Assembly (NCBI RefSeq): GCF_023954335.1
Contig: NZ_JAMLIE010000003.1
Coordinates: forward strand, 168,501 to 232,500
Origin: Aquamicrobium sp.
GTDB lineage: Bacteria > Pseudomonadota > Alphaproteobacteria > Rhizobiales > Rhizobiaceae
Direction: 5' to 3'
Length of the DNA stretch: 64,000 nt
Position numbers and translations under genes: made by a program. The notes beneath the pieces are model-generated. The model searched no databases and was not told where the DNA came from. It worked only from the letters and a program-made list of their open reading frames with translations. How positions within the stretch are numbered: the stretch's first letter is position 1; every line of letters begins with the position of its first letter. Of this stretch, positions 25,139-34,338 are shown piece by piece.

Positions 25139-28100
25139 GCCATGCCGAACTCGTCGCCGCCTCCAACTTCTCCTTCCTGAGGGGCGCCTCGCATGCCCAC
25201 GACCTCGTGGCGCAGGCCATCGCACTGGGCTGCGAAGGCATCGGCATCGCCGACCGCAACACCGTCGCCGGCGTCGTGCGCGCCTACAGCGCGCTGAACC
25301 AGATAAAGGAAAAGCACCGCGAGGAGACCGACGGCGACATCCCCTTCAGGCTCGCGGTCGGCGCGCGCCTCGTCTTCGAGGACGGCGCGCCGGACGTCGT
25401 CGCCTATCCCGCAAACCGCGACGGCTGGGGCCGGCTGTGCCGCCTCCTGACAGTAGGCAATCTGCGCGGAACAAAAGGTAAGTGTCATCTTACTCTTGAC
25501 GATCTCCTCGACGACACGAGCCACCTGCTGCTGATCCTGATGCCCGGCGATCCCGCCGCCTGCGAGGCGCCGCTGCGGCGGCTGGCGGCGCGCGCCGCCG
25601 GCTCGCTCTGGCTCGGCGCGACCATGCACCGGCAGGGCGCGGATCGCCGCCGCCTCGTAAAACTCGATGCCGTCGCCCGGCGCGTCGGCGTGCCGCTCCT
25701 CGCCACCAACGACGTGCTCTACCACGCGCCGGAGCAGCGGCCCTTGCAGGACATCCTCGCCTGCATCCGCGAGGGGATGCGGATCGACACGGCCGGCCGC
25801 CGGCTCGAGGTCAACGCCGAACGGCACCTGAAGCCGCCCGAGGAGATGGCGCGCCTGTTCCGCGACCGGCCCGAAGCGGTCGAGGAGAGCCGGCGCCTTC
25901 TGGAGCGGGTTGGGTTCTCGCTCGACCAGCTCAAATACGACTATCCCGACGAGCCTGTCCCGCCCGGCAAGACGCCGCAGGGCCATCTGGAGGATCTGGT
26001 CCGGCAGCATGCCGCGGCGCGCTATCCGGGGGGCACCCCGGCGAAGGTGGCGGGCCTTCTCAAGGAGGAGCTGGCGCTGATCGCCGAGCTCGACTACGCG
26101 CGCTATTTCCTGACCATCCACGACATCGTCCGCTACGCGCGGGACAAGAAGATCCTCTGCCAGGGGCGCGGCTCGGCCGCGAACTCCGTGGTCTGCTTCG
26201 TCCTCGGCATCACCAATGTCGATCCCGAAGAGATAGACGTCCTCTTCGCCCGCTTCCTATCGAAGGAAAGGAAGGAGCCGCCCGACATCGACATCGATTT
26301 CGAGCACGAGCGCCGCGAGGAGGTGATCCAGCACATCTACGAGCGTTACGGCCGCCACCGCGCCGGCATCGCCGCCACCGTCATCTCCTACCGTCCGCGC
26401 AGCGCCATCCGCGAGGTCGGCAAGGCGCTGGGGCTGACCGAGGACGTGACCTCGGCCCTTGCCGCCACCGTCTGGGGCTCACATGGCGAGGAGCTTCCCG
26501 CGACGCAGGTGAGGCAGGCGGGCTTCGATCCCGGCAACCCGGTCATCATGAGGGCGGTCGAGTTCGCCAAGCAGCTCATCGGCTTCCCACGCCACCTGTC
26601 GCAGCATGTCGGCGGCTTCATCCTGAGCCGCGGCCGGCTGGACGAGACGGTTCCCATCGGCAACGCCGCCATGGAAGCGCGCACCTTCATCGAATGGGAC
26701 CGCGACGACATCGACGAGCTCGGCCTGCTGAAGGTCGACGTGCTGGCCCTCGGCATGCTGACCTGCATCCGCAAGGCCTTCGATCTTCTGCGGCAGCATG
26801 CGGGCATCGAGCCAGACCTCGCCACCTTCGAGCGCAACGATGAGGCCGTCTACGACATGCTGTGCAGGGGCGACAGCATCGGCGTGTTCCAGGTCGAGAG
26901 CCGGGGCCAGATCAACATGCTGCCGCGCCTCAAGCCGCGCTGCTTCTACGACCTCGCCATCCAGGTCGCCATCGTCCGGCCCGGCCCCATCCAGGGCAAC
27001 ATGGTCCATCCCTATCTCAGGCGCCGCAGCGGCGCTGAAGATGTAACGTTCCCCTCACCCTCGCCGGAGCACGGGCTGGAGAACGAGCTGCATGAGGTGC
27101 TGGGAAAGACGAAAGGCGTGCCGCTGTTCCAGGAGCAGGCCATGCGCCTTGCCATGGTGGCGGCGAAGTTCACGGCCGAGGAGGCCAACCGGCTGCGCCG
27201 GGCCATGGCCACCTTCCGCAATCTCGGTACCATCGACGAGTTCGAGCGCATGATGATCGACCGCATGACCGCGCGCGGCTACGATCCCGACTTCGCCCGG
27301 CGCTGCTACGAGCAGATCAAGGGGTTCGGCAGCTACGGCTTTCCCGAGAGCCACGCCGCCTCCTTCGCCCATCTCGTCTACGTCTCGTCCTGGATCAAGT
27401 GCCACCACCCGGCGATCTTCGCCTGCGCCCTCTTGAACGCGCAGCCCATGGGCTTCTACGCCCCGGCGCAGATCGTGCGCGACGCGCGCGAGCATGGCGT
27501 CGAGGTGCGGCCCGCCGACGTGAACATGAGCGACTGGGACAACACCATCGAGCCCACGGGCATGCTCGATCCCGCCACCGGCAAGGAGAGGCTCGCCCTG
27601 CGGCTCGGGCTGCGCCAAATCGGCGGCATCCGGGAAGAGCTCGCCGGGAAGCTGGTCGACAACCGCGGCACGGGCTATCCCGACATCGAGACGCTGGCGC
27701 GCCGCGCCGCCCTGCCGCGCGCCATGCTGGAGCGGCTCGCCGACGCCGACGCCTTCCGCTCCATCGGGCTCGACCGCCGCAACGCCCTGTGGGCGGCGCG
27801 TCGCATTCCCGACGACCGGCCCCTGCCGCTGTTCGCCGCCGCCGATGCCGCCGAGCTCCCGCAGGAGCCGGACGCGCGGCTGCCCGCCCTTTCGCTGGCG
27901 CAGCACGTGGTGACCGATTACCAGACCACGCGGCTGTCGCTGAAGGCCCACCCGCTCGTCTTCCTGCGCGCGCAGTATCGTTCGGAAGGCATCCGCAGTT
28001 GCGGCGAGATTGCGGCGCTCGCGGACAAGAGCCGGACCAAGACCGCCGGCGTCGTGCTGGTGCGCCAGCGGCCCGGCAACGGCAAGGTGGTGTTCATGAC

Positions 28101-28407
28101 CATCGAGGACGAGACCGGCATCGCCAACGTCGTCATATGGGCGAGCCTGTTCCAGGCGTTCCGGCGGCAGGTGATGGGCTCGCGCCTGATCGAAGTGCAG
28201 GGCCGGGTACAGAAGAGTCCCGAGGGCATCGCCCACCTCGTCGCGCAGAAGCTGATCGACCGCAGCGCCGACCTCAACCGGCTCTCTGCCGACGACAGGC
28301 CGGATTTCATGGCGCCCGGCATCGACGAGACCCTCCCGCGGCAGCCGCGAGGCGCCACCCACCCGCGCAATGTGCGGATCATCCCGAAATCGCGGGATTT
28401 CCATTGA
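25135..28407 (+). CDS. dnaE2: Error-prone DNA polymerase DnaE2
   Basis: 1090 aa. An N-terminal PHP domain starts ELVAASNFSFLRGASHAHDL. The C-family polymerase core has the catalytic aspartates in PDIDIDFEHE at about residues 383-392. A C-terminal OB-fold runs from about residue 965 (TAGVVLVRQRPGNGKVVFMT). DnaE2 performs translesion synthesis in the SOS response and needs ImuA and ImuB. Coupling to imuB by an ATGA overlap and the shared LexA promoter confirm the assignment. Confidence 0.95.
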   Translation: MSHAELVAASNFSFLRGASHAHDLVAQAIALGCEGIGIADRNTVAGVVRAYSALNQIKEKHREETDGDIPFRLAVGARLVFEDGAPDVVAYPANRDGWGRLCRLLTVGNLRGTKGKCHLTLDDLLDDTSHLLLILMPGDPAACEAPLRRLAARAAGSLWLGATMHRQGADRRRLVKLDAVARRVGVPLLATNDVLYHAPEQRPLQDILACIREGMRIDTAGRRLEVNAERHLKPPEEMARLFRDRPEAVEESRRLLERVGFSLDQLKYDYPDEPVPPGKTPQGHLEDLVRQHAAARYPGGTPAKVAGLLKEELALIAELDYARYFLTIHDIVRYARDKKILCQGRGSAANSVVCFVLGITNVDPEEIDVLFARFLSKERKEPPDIDIDFEHERREEVIQHIYERYGRHRAGIAATVISYRPRSAIREVGKALGLTEDVTSALAATVWGSHGEELPATQVRQAGFDPGNPVIMRAVEFAKQLIGFPRHLSQHVGGFILSRGRLDETVPIGNAAMEARTFIEWDRDDIDELGLLKVDVLALGMLTCIRKAFDLLRQHAGIEPDLATFERNDEAVYDMLCRGDSIGVFQVESRGQINMLPRLKPRCFYDLAIQVAIVRPGPIQGNMVHPYLRRRSGAEDVTFPSPSPEHGLENELHEVLGKTKGVPLFQEQAMRLAMVAAKFTAEEANRLRRAMATFRNLGTIDEFERMMIDRMTARGYDPDFARRCYEQIKGFGSYGFPESHAASFAHLVYVSSWIKCHHPAIFACALLNAQPMGFYAPAQIVRDAREHGVEVRPADVNMSDWDNTIEPTGMLDPATGKERLALRLGLRQIGGIREELAGKLVDNRGTGYPDIETLARRAALPRAMLERLADADAFRSIGLDRRNALWAARRIPDDRPLPLFAAADAAELPQEPDARLPALSLAQHVVTDYQTTRLSLKAHPLVFLRAQYRSEGIRSCGEIAALADKSRTKTAGVVLVRQRPGNGKVVFMTIEDETGIANVVIWASLFQAFRRQVMGSRLIEVQGRVQKSPEGIAHLVAQKLIDRSADLNRLSADDRPDFMAPGIDETLPRQPRGATHPRNVRIIPKSRDFH

Positions 28408-28636
28408 CGGCAAGGTCCGCCCGGCTCGGCGACGCGGCATATGGCGAAATCGTGGCATGCGCACAATCGCGCCACAATTTTAGTTGACTCCTTTATTCAA
28501 GATTAGTAACCGGTGAAATGCCCCTCTCAGGCAACCGTCCCGCTTTCGCCTGCCCCGGCGGACAGCTGGACGGCATTTTTTTAAGGACCGCGACCGGAAG
28601 CCCCCTTCCCGGTTCGGCCCAATCACGGAGGCTTTC

Positions 28637-30934
28637 TTGAGCGACAATCCCACCGACAACAAAACTCGCGCCGATTCTGTCAGGACGACCCTTGGTTTGC
28701 TGCCCATGATTGCGCTCTCGGCCGCCCTGACCAGCCCCGCCCAGGCGCAAGGCGTGACGGAGCTCGACACGATCAATGTCGATGGCGGCAGGCAGGGCAC
28801 GGCGGCCTCCGGCTACAAGCGCGAACGGCTCCAGTCGAAGAAGGCGACGGCCGAGCTGAAGAACACGCCGAAGACCGTGACGGTCGTCCCCGAGCAGGTG
28901 ATCGAGGAGCGCGGCGCGACCGATCTGGTCGAGGTGCTGCGCAACACGCCCGGCATCAGCCTCGACGCCGGCGAGAACGGCTTCAGCAGCGGCGGCAACT
29001 CCGTCTTCATCCGCGGCATGAACGCCACCGGCAACGTCTTCACCGACGGCGCGCGCGACAACGGCAGCTACACGCGCGACACCTTCAACATCGAGCAGGT
29101 CGAGGTGGTGAAGGGCGCCGGCGGCGAGAACGGCCGCTCCACCGGCGGCGGCTACATCAACATGGCCACCAAGACGCCGACCACGGAGAACTTCATCCGC
29201 GGCTCGACGCGCATCGGCTTCGACGACGACGGCCGCACCCGCACGCGCGGCACGATCGACGTAAACAGGGTGGTCGACGATTTCGCCTTCCGCTTCAACG
29301 CCATGGGCGAAGGCGGCGACATCTTCGGCCGCGACGTCGCCGACATGAAGACCTGGGGCATCGCCCCCTCGCTCGCCTACGGCCTCGGCACCGACTTCCG
29401 CGCCATCTTCGCCTACGAGCATGTCAGGCGCGACGAGACGCCCGACAACGGCGTCGCCTACAACAGGAACCCCGGCGAGGGCGGCAGGCCGAACGTCGTC
29501 GCCATCCCCGGCGCCGGCCCGCGCGGAACGTCTGGCAGCTTCCTGCCGCGCGACACCTATTTCGGCGCGCCGACGGACTACAACGACGTCGAGAGCGATG
29601 CATTCCTCGCCCGCTTCGAATACGACTTCAACGACAGCATTACCATCAGCAACCAGACGCGATGGTCGAGCGTCGACCGCTCGTCGGTCTACAGGGTTCC
29701 CAGCGCGGGGGCGGCGCTCCCGGGCAACCAGTACTACAACCGCGAGAACACCACGCTGACCAACCTGACCAACGTGTCGGCGCAGTTCGAGACGGGGACG
29801 TGGCGGCACTCGCTGTCCGCCGGCCTCGAGTTCAGCCGCGAAAGAGCGGACGCCATCCACGGCAACCCCGATGCGGCGAGCCCGACGACGAGCGAGGTCG
29901 GGGTCGACACGGTCGCGGCCTATCTCTACGACACGATCGAGCTGAATGAGAAGTGGCTGGTCAATGGCGGCCTGCGCGCCGAGCGCTACAGCGTCGACAT
30001 CCGCGGCAACGGCACCATCCCCGGCACGGGGTCCAACGCCTACAGCGACTCCCGCACCACGCTGAGCGGCAATATCGGCGTCGTCTACAAGCCGCGGCCC
30101 GAGGGAAGCATCTACGCCTCCTACGGGCTGACGCATCTCCCGCACGGCTCGCTTCTGTCCAACCCCGACATCTCGCGCGGCATCGACCAGGCGTTCCCCG
30201 GCTTCGTCGCCGGCGCGAAGCCCGTCGTGGCGCATAATTACGAGGTCGGCGTCAAGTGGGACTTCCTCGACGGCGGCCTTTCCGTCACCGGCGCCCTGTT
30301 CCGCACAGAGAAGAAGAACGTCGCCTATCCGCGCAGCAATGTCAGCCTGCCCACGGACCCCGACATCGTCTATGGCGACCAGGTCGTCCAGGGCATCGAG
30401 CTCGGCGTCGCCGGCAACATCACGGAACGGTGGAGCCTCTTCGGCGGCCTCGTGCTGCTCAATAGCGAGCGCAAGCACGGCGCGGAGGTCGATCGGGCGC
30501 TTCAGAGGACCGCTCCCAACAGCAACGACTACCTGCCGGGCACCGGCACGGTCTCGCCCGGCTTCACCGGCGTCACCACCACCAATGGCGACGAGCTGGC
30601 CTTCACGCCGAAATTCACCGCCAATGTGTGGACGACCTACGACGTGACCGAGAAGCTGACGCTCGGCGGCGGCTTCCAGTATGTCGGCGACAGCTGGATC
30701 GGCCGCCCGGACGACGCCACCCGCGTCATCCCCAACGGCAAGTTCGGCAAGCTGCCGGGCTACTTCCTCGTCAACCTGATGGCGTCCTACGCTGTCAACG
30801 ACAACGTCACGCTGCGCTTCAACATCGACAACGTCTTCAACGAGACCTATCTGACGACGACCAACTGGAACGGAAGCTGGGGCTATCTCGGCGCGCCGCG
30901 CACCTATCGCTTCGGCACCAGCTTCAAGTTCTGA
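28637..30934 (+). CDS. TonB-dependent siderophore receptor (Fiu/catecholate type)
   Basis: 765 aa. The TTG start at 28637 has ACGGAGG 7 bases upstream. The signal peptide ends near AQA-QGV (residue 37). A TonB box-like LDTINVDG and a plug domain (about residues 60-170; VEVLRNTPGISLDAGENG) precede a 22-strand barrel ending in FGTSFKF with the terminal Phe of outer-membrane proteins. It imports ferric siderophores with TonB energy. The following PiuC-type gene is the usual partner of such receptors. TTGA-N9-TCAA at 28484-28500 could be an iron-regulator site, but I cannot match it to a known box. Confidence 0.9.
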   Translation: MSDNPTDNKTRADSVRTTLGLLPMIALSAALTSPAQAQGVTELDTINVDGGRQGTAASGYKRERLQSKKATAELKNTPKTVTVVPEQVIEERGATDLVEVLRNTPGISLDAGENGFSSGGNSVFIRGMNATGNVFTDGARDNGSYTRDTFNIEQVEVVKGAGGENGRSTGGGYINMATKTPTTENFIRGSTRIGFDDDGRTRTRGTIDVNRVVDDFAFRFNAMGEGGDIFGRDVADMKTWGIAPSLAYGLGTDFRAIFAYEHVRRDETPDNGVAYNRNPGEGGRPNVVAIPGAGPRGTSGSFLPRDTYFGAPTDYNDVESDAFLARFEYDFNDSITISNQTRWSSVDRSSVYRVPSAGAALPGNQYYNRENTTLTNLTNVSAQFETGTWRHSLSAGLEFSRERADAIHGNPDAASPTTSEVGVDTVAAYLYDTIELNEKWLVNGGLRAERYSVDIRGNGTIPGTGSNAYSDSRTTLSGNIGVVYKPRPEGSIYASYGLTHLPHGSLLSNPDISRGIDQAFPGFVAGAKPVVAHNYEVGVKWDFLDGGLSVTGALFRTEKKNVAYPRSNVSLPTDPDIVYGDQVVQGIELGVAGNITERWSLFGGLVLLNSERKHGAEVDRALQRTAPNSNDYLPGTGTVSPGFTGVTTTNGDELAFTPKFTANVWTTYDVTEKLTLGGGFQYVGDSWIGRPDDATRVIPNGKFGKLPGYFLVNLMASYAVNDNVTLRFNIDNVFNETYLTTTNWNGSWGYLGAPRTYRFGTSFKF

Positions 30935-30993
30935 CCCGCGGCAACCGAGGCATGGGAAGCTCTTGACCTCCGCAGCGTCTTCCCCACCCATGG

Positions 30994-31028
30994 AATTGCC
31001 GGGCGCGAGCCCGGCAATTTTCCGTTTC
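30994..31028 (+). terminator. Terminator-like hairpin after the receptor gene
   Basis: AATTGCCGGGC (30994-31004) pairs with GCCCGGCAATT (31009-31019) around a GCGA loop, followed by TTCCGTTT. It lies 60 bases after the receptor stop and 40 bases before the dioxygenase gene, so it could partly terminate or attenuate transcription between the two. Confidence 0.65.
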
Positions 31029-31068
31029 AAGGCCGGCACTTTTCTGTTGAACGAAAGAGAGTGAGGAC

Positions 31069-31752
31069 ATGATCGTAACCATCCCCGATCTCATCACGCC
31101 CGAGGAGCTGGCCTATATGCGGCAGGTGCTCGAAGGCACCGAATGGGTCGACGGACGCGTCACCGCCGGCAGCCAGGCGGTCAAGGTCAAGAACAACCTA
31201 CAGCTCCCCATCGAATCGCAGACCGCGCAGGAGCTCGGCCAGATCGTGCTGCGCGCGCTGGCCCGAAGCCCTGTCTTCACCAGCGCGGCGCTGCCGCTGC
31301 GCATCCTGCCGCCGATGTTCAACCGCTACGATGTCGGCATGACCTTCGGCGCGCATGTCGACGGCTCGATCCGCGCCCTGCCCGGAACCGGCCAGCGCCT
31401 GCGCACCGACGTGTCCTCGACCCTCTTCCTCACCCCGCCGGAAGACTATGACGGCGGCGAGCTCGTCATCCACGACACCTACGGCGCCCATTCCGTGAAG
31501 CTGCCGGCCGGCCATCTCGTCGTCTATCCGGCGACGTCGATGCATTCCGTGACCCCGGTCACGCGCGGCAGCCGCTGGGGTTCCTTCTTCTGGACGCAGT
31601 CCATGGTGAAGGACGACTGGCAGCGCACCATGCTCTACGATCTCGACCGCTCGATCATCCGCGTGCGCGAGGAGATGGAGGACGACGACGAGGCGGTCGT
31701 CGGCCTGACGGCCCACTACCACAACCTGCTGCGCCACTGGTCCGACGTATGA
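31069..31752 (+). CDS. piuC: Fe(II)/2-oxoglutarate PKHD-type hydroxylase (PiuC/YbiX)
   Basis: 227 aa, the normal length. The iron ligands are visible as H96-x-D98 in FGAHVDGS and H159 in SMHSVTPVTRG, with the 2-oxoglutarate arginine following in TRGSRW. Homologues lie beside ferric-catecholate receptors in many proteobacteria; their substrate is not established. The gene overlaps the next one by 4 bases (ATGA at 31749-31752). Confidence 0.93.
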   Translation: MIVTIPDLITPEELAYMRQVLEGTEWVDGRVTAGSQAVKVKNNLQLPIESQTAQELGQIVLRALARSPVFTSAALPLRILPPMFNRYDVGMTFGAHVDGSIRALPGTGQRLRTDVSSTLFLTPPEDYDGGELVIHDTYGAHSVKLPAGHLVVYPATSMHSVTPVTRGSRWGSFFWTQSMVKDDWQRTMLYDLDRSIIRVREEMEDDDEAVVGLTAHYHNLLRHWSDV

Positions 31753-32837
31753 GCGGGCCGGTCCCGCCGGATGTCGTCTGCGCCGCCGACTACGAGCGTC
31801 ACGCGCGCGAAAGACTGCCGGCGGATATCTGGGCCTACATCGCCGGCGCGGGCGCGGACGGGCTGACGCTAACGCGCAACCGCGCCGCCTTCGACCGGAT
31901 CGAGCTTGCCGGCCGGGTGCTCGCCGACATGCGGCAGGCCTCCACCGCGACGACGTTCCTCGGCATCGACCTGCCCTTCCCTCTCCTGATCGCCCCCGTC
32001 GCCCACCAGCGCCTCGTCCATCCGGACGGCGAGCTGGCGAGCGCGCTCGGCGCGGCCTCCTGCGGCGCGGCGATGTGCGTCAGCACGCTGGCCGGCACCA
32101 CGCTCGAGGACATCGCCGCCCGCGCCGCCGCGCCGCTGATCTTCCAGCTCTACATGCAGGGCGGGCGCGAGGCGGCGCTCTCCCTCGTCCGCCGCGCGGA
32201 GGAGGCGGGCTACCGCGCGCTGATGGTGACGGTCGACGCCCCGGTGAACGGGGTCCGCAACGACGAGCAACGGGCCGGGTTCCGGCTGCCGGCGCATGTG
32301 CGCCCCGTCAACATCGAGGGCATGGCCGGGCCGGTCTCGCGCGCCAGGCCGGGCGAGAGCCCGGTGTTCAAGGGCCTGCTCGACGCCGCGCCGCGCTGGG
32401 ACGACATCGAATGGCTGCGCGGCCGCACCAGCCTGCCGCTGATCCTCAAGGGCATCGTCCATCCTGACGACGCCGAGCGGGCGATCGGGCTCGGCGCCGA
32501 CGCCGTCGCCGTCTCCAACCATGGCGGGCGGACGCTCGACACCCTACCGGCCAGCATCGACGCGCTGAAGGCGGTCGCCGCGCGGGTCGAAGGGCGCGTC
32601 CCCCTCCTCCTCGACGGCGGCATCCGCCGCGGCACCGACATCCTGAAGGCGCTGGCGCTCGGCGCCCGCGCCTGCATGATCGGCCAGCCGGTGATGCACG
32701 CGCTGGCGGTCGCCGGCCCGGTCGGCGTCGCCCATCTTCTCGTCATCCTGCGCGCCGAGCTGGAGGTCGCCATGGCGCTGACCGGCCGGGCCTCGATCGA
32801 CGCGATCGATCCGGCGACGATATGGGGATCGGCCTAG
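31749..32837 (+). CDS. FMN-dependent alpha-hydroxy-acid oxidase (LldD/glycolate oxidase family)
   Basis: 362 aa TIM barrel. The catalytic histidine H258 and R261 lie in SNHGGRTLD; LLDGGIRRGTDILKALALGA near residue 285 is the FMN-phosphate site; LILKGI holds the FMN lysine. Such enzymes oxidise L-lactate, glycolate or other 2-hydroxy acids, passing electrons to oxygen or quinone. Translational coupling to piuC is unusual and suggests action on a hydroxylated product or a siderophore-derived hydroxy acid; this is speculative. It ends tail-to-tail with the MmgE/PrpD gene, overlapping by 4 bases. Confidence 0.9.
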   Translation: MSGPVPPDVVCAADYERHARERLPADIWAYIAGAGADGLTLTRNRAAFDRIELAGRVLADMRQASTATTFLGIDLPFPLLIAPVAHQRLVHPDGELASALGAASCGAAMCVSTLAGTTLEDIAARAAAPLIFQLYMQGGREAALSLVRRAEEAGYRALMVTVDAPVNGVRNDEQRAGFRLPAHVRPVNIEGMAGPVSRARPGESPVFKGLLDAAPRWDDIEWLRGRTSLPLILKGIVHPDDAERAIGLGADAVAVSNHGGRTLDTLPASIDALKAVAARVEGRVPLLLDGGIRRGTDILKALALGARACMIGQPVMHALAVAGPVGVAHLLVILRAELEVAMALTGRASIDAIDPATIWGSA

Positions 32838-34222
32838 CCGCGACCGGGAACTTGCGCCGGAAGCCTCGAAAACCCCTCGAAGCGGTCGGCCTCTGTGACG
32901 GCGAGGATTTCTTCTTCCAGCCCGGCCGCGTCTGCGCCGGGAAAGCCGAACGCCACGCAATCGCGGAATTTTCGCGCGATCTCCTCGCGCGAGAACGGCG
33001 CGCCCCAATGGCCCTTCGGGTTGTCGACGCGCTCGGTGAGACGCGCGCCGGAACGAAGCGTCACCGTGACCACGGCATAGCCTTCGAGCCATTCCGGCGC
33101 GCCGGCCGGAGGCATCTTCTGCTCGCAAACCTCGATGCGGCGCATCAGCGATCGCAGCGCCTCGTGCTCGAGAATCCCATCGCCGAAATCGGCCGGGCCG
33201 AGGCCGCGGCCGTGGAGCAGCGCGGCGAGGACGTATTCGGCGCTGAACTTGCATTCCAGCGCCGCGCCCGGCCGGCTGTGGATGAGCGGCGCCTTGCCCT
33301 GCGGCTCGATGGCGACATCGATGCGCTCGACGTCGCCGGGCCTGAGGCCGGTGCGCGCCTTCAGTGCCGCCATGGCGTCGCACATGCGATGAAGGTTGTA
33401 GCAGACCGCGTAGTTCTTGAGGCTGACGCCGTGGCGCGCCGGCGTCCATGCCTCATCAAGGCTCCGCGCCACCTGGGCCAGCCGCGCGCGGCCGGCCATC
33501 AGCGCGTAGTAGCCCAGCGGCCCTTCCAGCATCGAGGGGTTGGCCTCGAAGCCGGCGCGGGCGAGCGTCGCGGCGAGCACCGCGTTGCGTGCGGCGAGCC
33601 CGGCATGGAACGGCTTGGTCATCGTGCCGAAGTTCTGGCGGCTGCCGCTCGCCATGCTTCCCGCGAGGCCCAGCGCGTGCCGCGTCTGCGCCGCGCTCAT
33701 GCCGAGCAGACGCGCGGCGGCGCAGGTTGCGGCGACGACGCCGACGGTCGAGGTCGAATGCCAGCCGCGGGCGTAGTGGTCGTCGATCGCCATGCCGTCG
33801 GCGACGGCGACCGCAGCGCGCACGCCGACCACATAGGCCTCGGCCAGCGCCCGGCCGCTCGGCCGGATCTCCTCGCCGAGCGCGAGAAGCACCGGCCAGA
33901 TCGTCGAGGCGAGATGGCCGCGGATCGATTCGTTGGTGTCGTCGTAGTCGAGCGCGTGGGCGGTGGCGCCGTTGACCATAGCCGCGATCTCGGGATCGGC
34001 GCGGCGCCCGCTCGTCCAGATGGTCGAGCCCGCCGCGCCGGCGCTTCCCGCATGGGTCTTCGCCAGCACTGCTACGAGCACCGAGTCCCGCGCCGCGAGC
34101 GCGACGCCGACCGTGTCGAGCAGCGTGTCGCGGGCCTGCCGCAGCGCCTCCCCCGTCACATGGCGCGCAACGTCGCCCAGCGCGTAGTCGGCGAGGACGG
34201 CGGTGACGGCCTCATTTCCCAT
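32834..34222 (-). CDS. MmgE/PrpD family protein
   Basis: 462 aa from the ATG at 34222, which follows GGGGAAG; an upstream ATG at 34342 adds 40 residues that overlap the hairpin and was rejected. The family core is seen in ALDYDDTNESIRGHLAS near residue 80 and FHAGLAARNAVLAATLA near residue 195. Members include 2-methylcitrate dehydratase, cis-aconitate decarboxylase and iminodisuccinate epimerase. The neighbouring fumarase-superfamily lyase and amino acid importer make an epimerase or dehydratase of an amino-dicarboxylate a reasonable reading; the reaction is not proven. Confidence 0.87.
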   Translation of the reverse strand: MGNEAVTAVLADYALGDVARHVTGEALRQARDTLLDTVGVALAARDSVLVAVLAKTHAGSAGAAGSTIWTSGRRADPEIAAMVNGATAHALDYDDTNESIRGHLASTIWPVLLALGEEIRPSGRALAEAYVVGVRAAVAVADGMAIDDHYARGWHSTSTVGVVAATCAAARLLGMSAAQTRHALGLAGSMASGSRQNFGTMTKPFHAGLAARNAVLAATLARAGFEANPSMLEGPLGYYALMAGRARLAQVARSLDEAWTPARHGVSLKNYAVCYNLHRMCDAMAALKARTGLRPGDVERIDVAIEPQGKAPLIHSRPGAALECKFSAEYVLAALLHGRGLGPADFGDGILEHEALRSLMRRIEVCEQKMPPAGAPEWLEGYAVVTVTLRSGARLTERVDNPKGHWGAPFSREEIARKFRDCVAFGFPGADAAGLEEEILAVTEADRFEGFSRLPAQVPGRG

Positions 34223-34293
34223 GCCGGCTTCCCCGGCCCTATCGGCGCGACGGACCAATGGCTCGTTCTCCGCAGCAAAAAGAAAATTGGAAT

Positions 34294-34330
34294 GCCGAAC
34301 GCCGGGAGACGGACGCTCCCGGCGTTCGGC
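34294..34330 (-). terminator. Terminator-like hairpin between the lyase and MmgE/PrpD genes
   Basis: A perfect 15-bp stem (34294-34308 with 34316-34330, arms GCCGAACGCCGGGAG) closes a 7-nt loop. On the minus strand it is followed by ATTCCAATTTTCTTTTT. It begins 8 bases past the lyase stop and would end that operon, leaving the MmgE/PrpD gene dependent on read-through or on a promoter inside the 70-base gap. Confidence 0.75.
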
Positions 34331-34338
34331 GGACGGCT

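Noticed and set aside
28484..28500. TTGA-N9-TCAA as a Fur/RirA/Irr box before the TonB receptor
   Set aside because: Does not match a box I can state with confidence; mentioned only as a possible site.
28493..31039. 848-aa minus-strand open frame
   Set aside because: Complementary to the TonB receptor, which has signal peptide, plug and terminal Phe; the antisense product is low-complexity.
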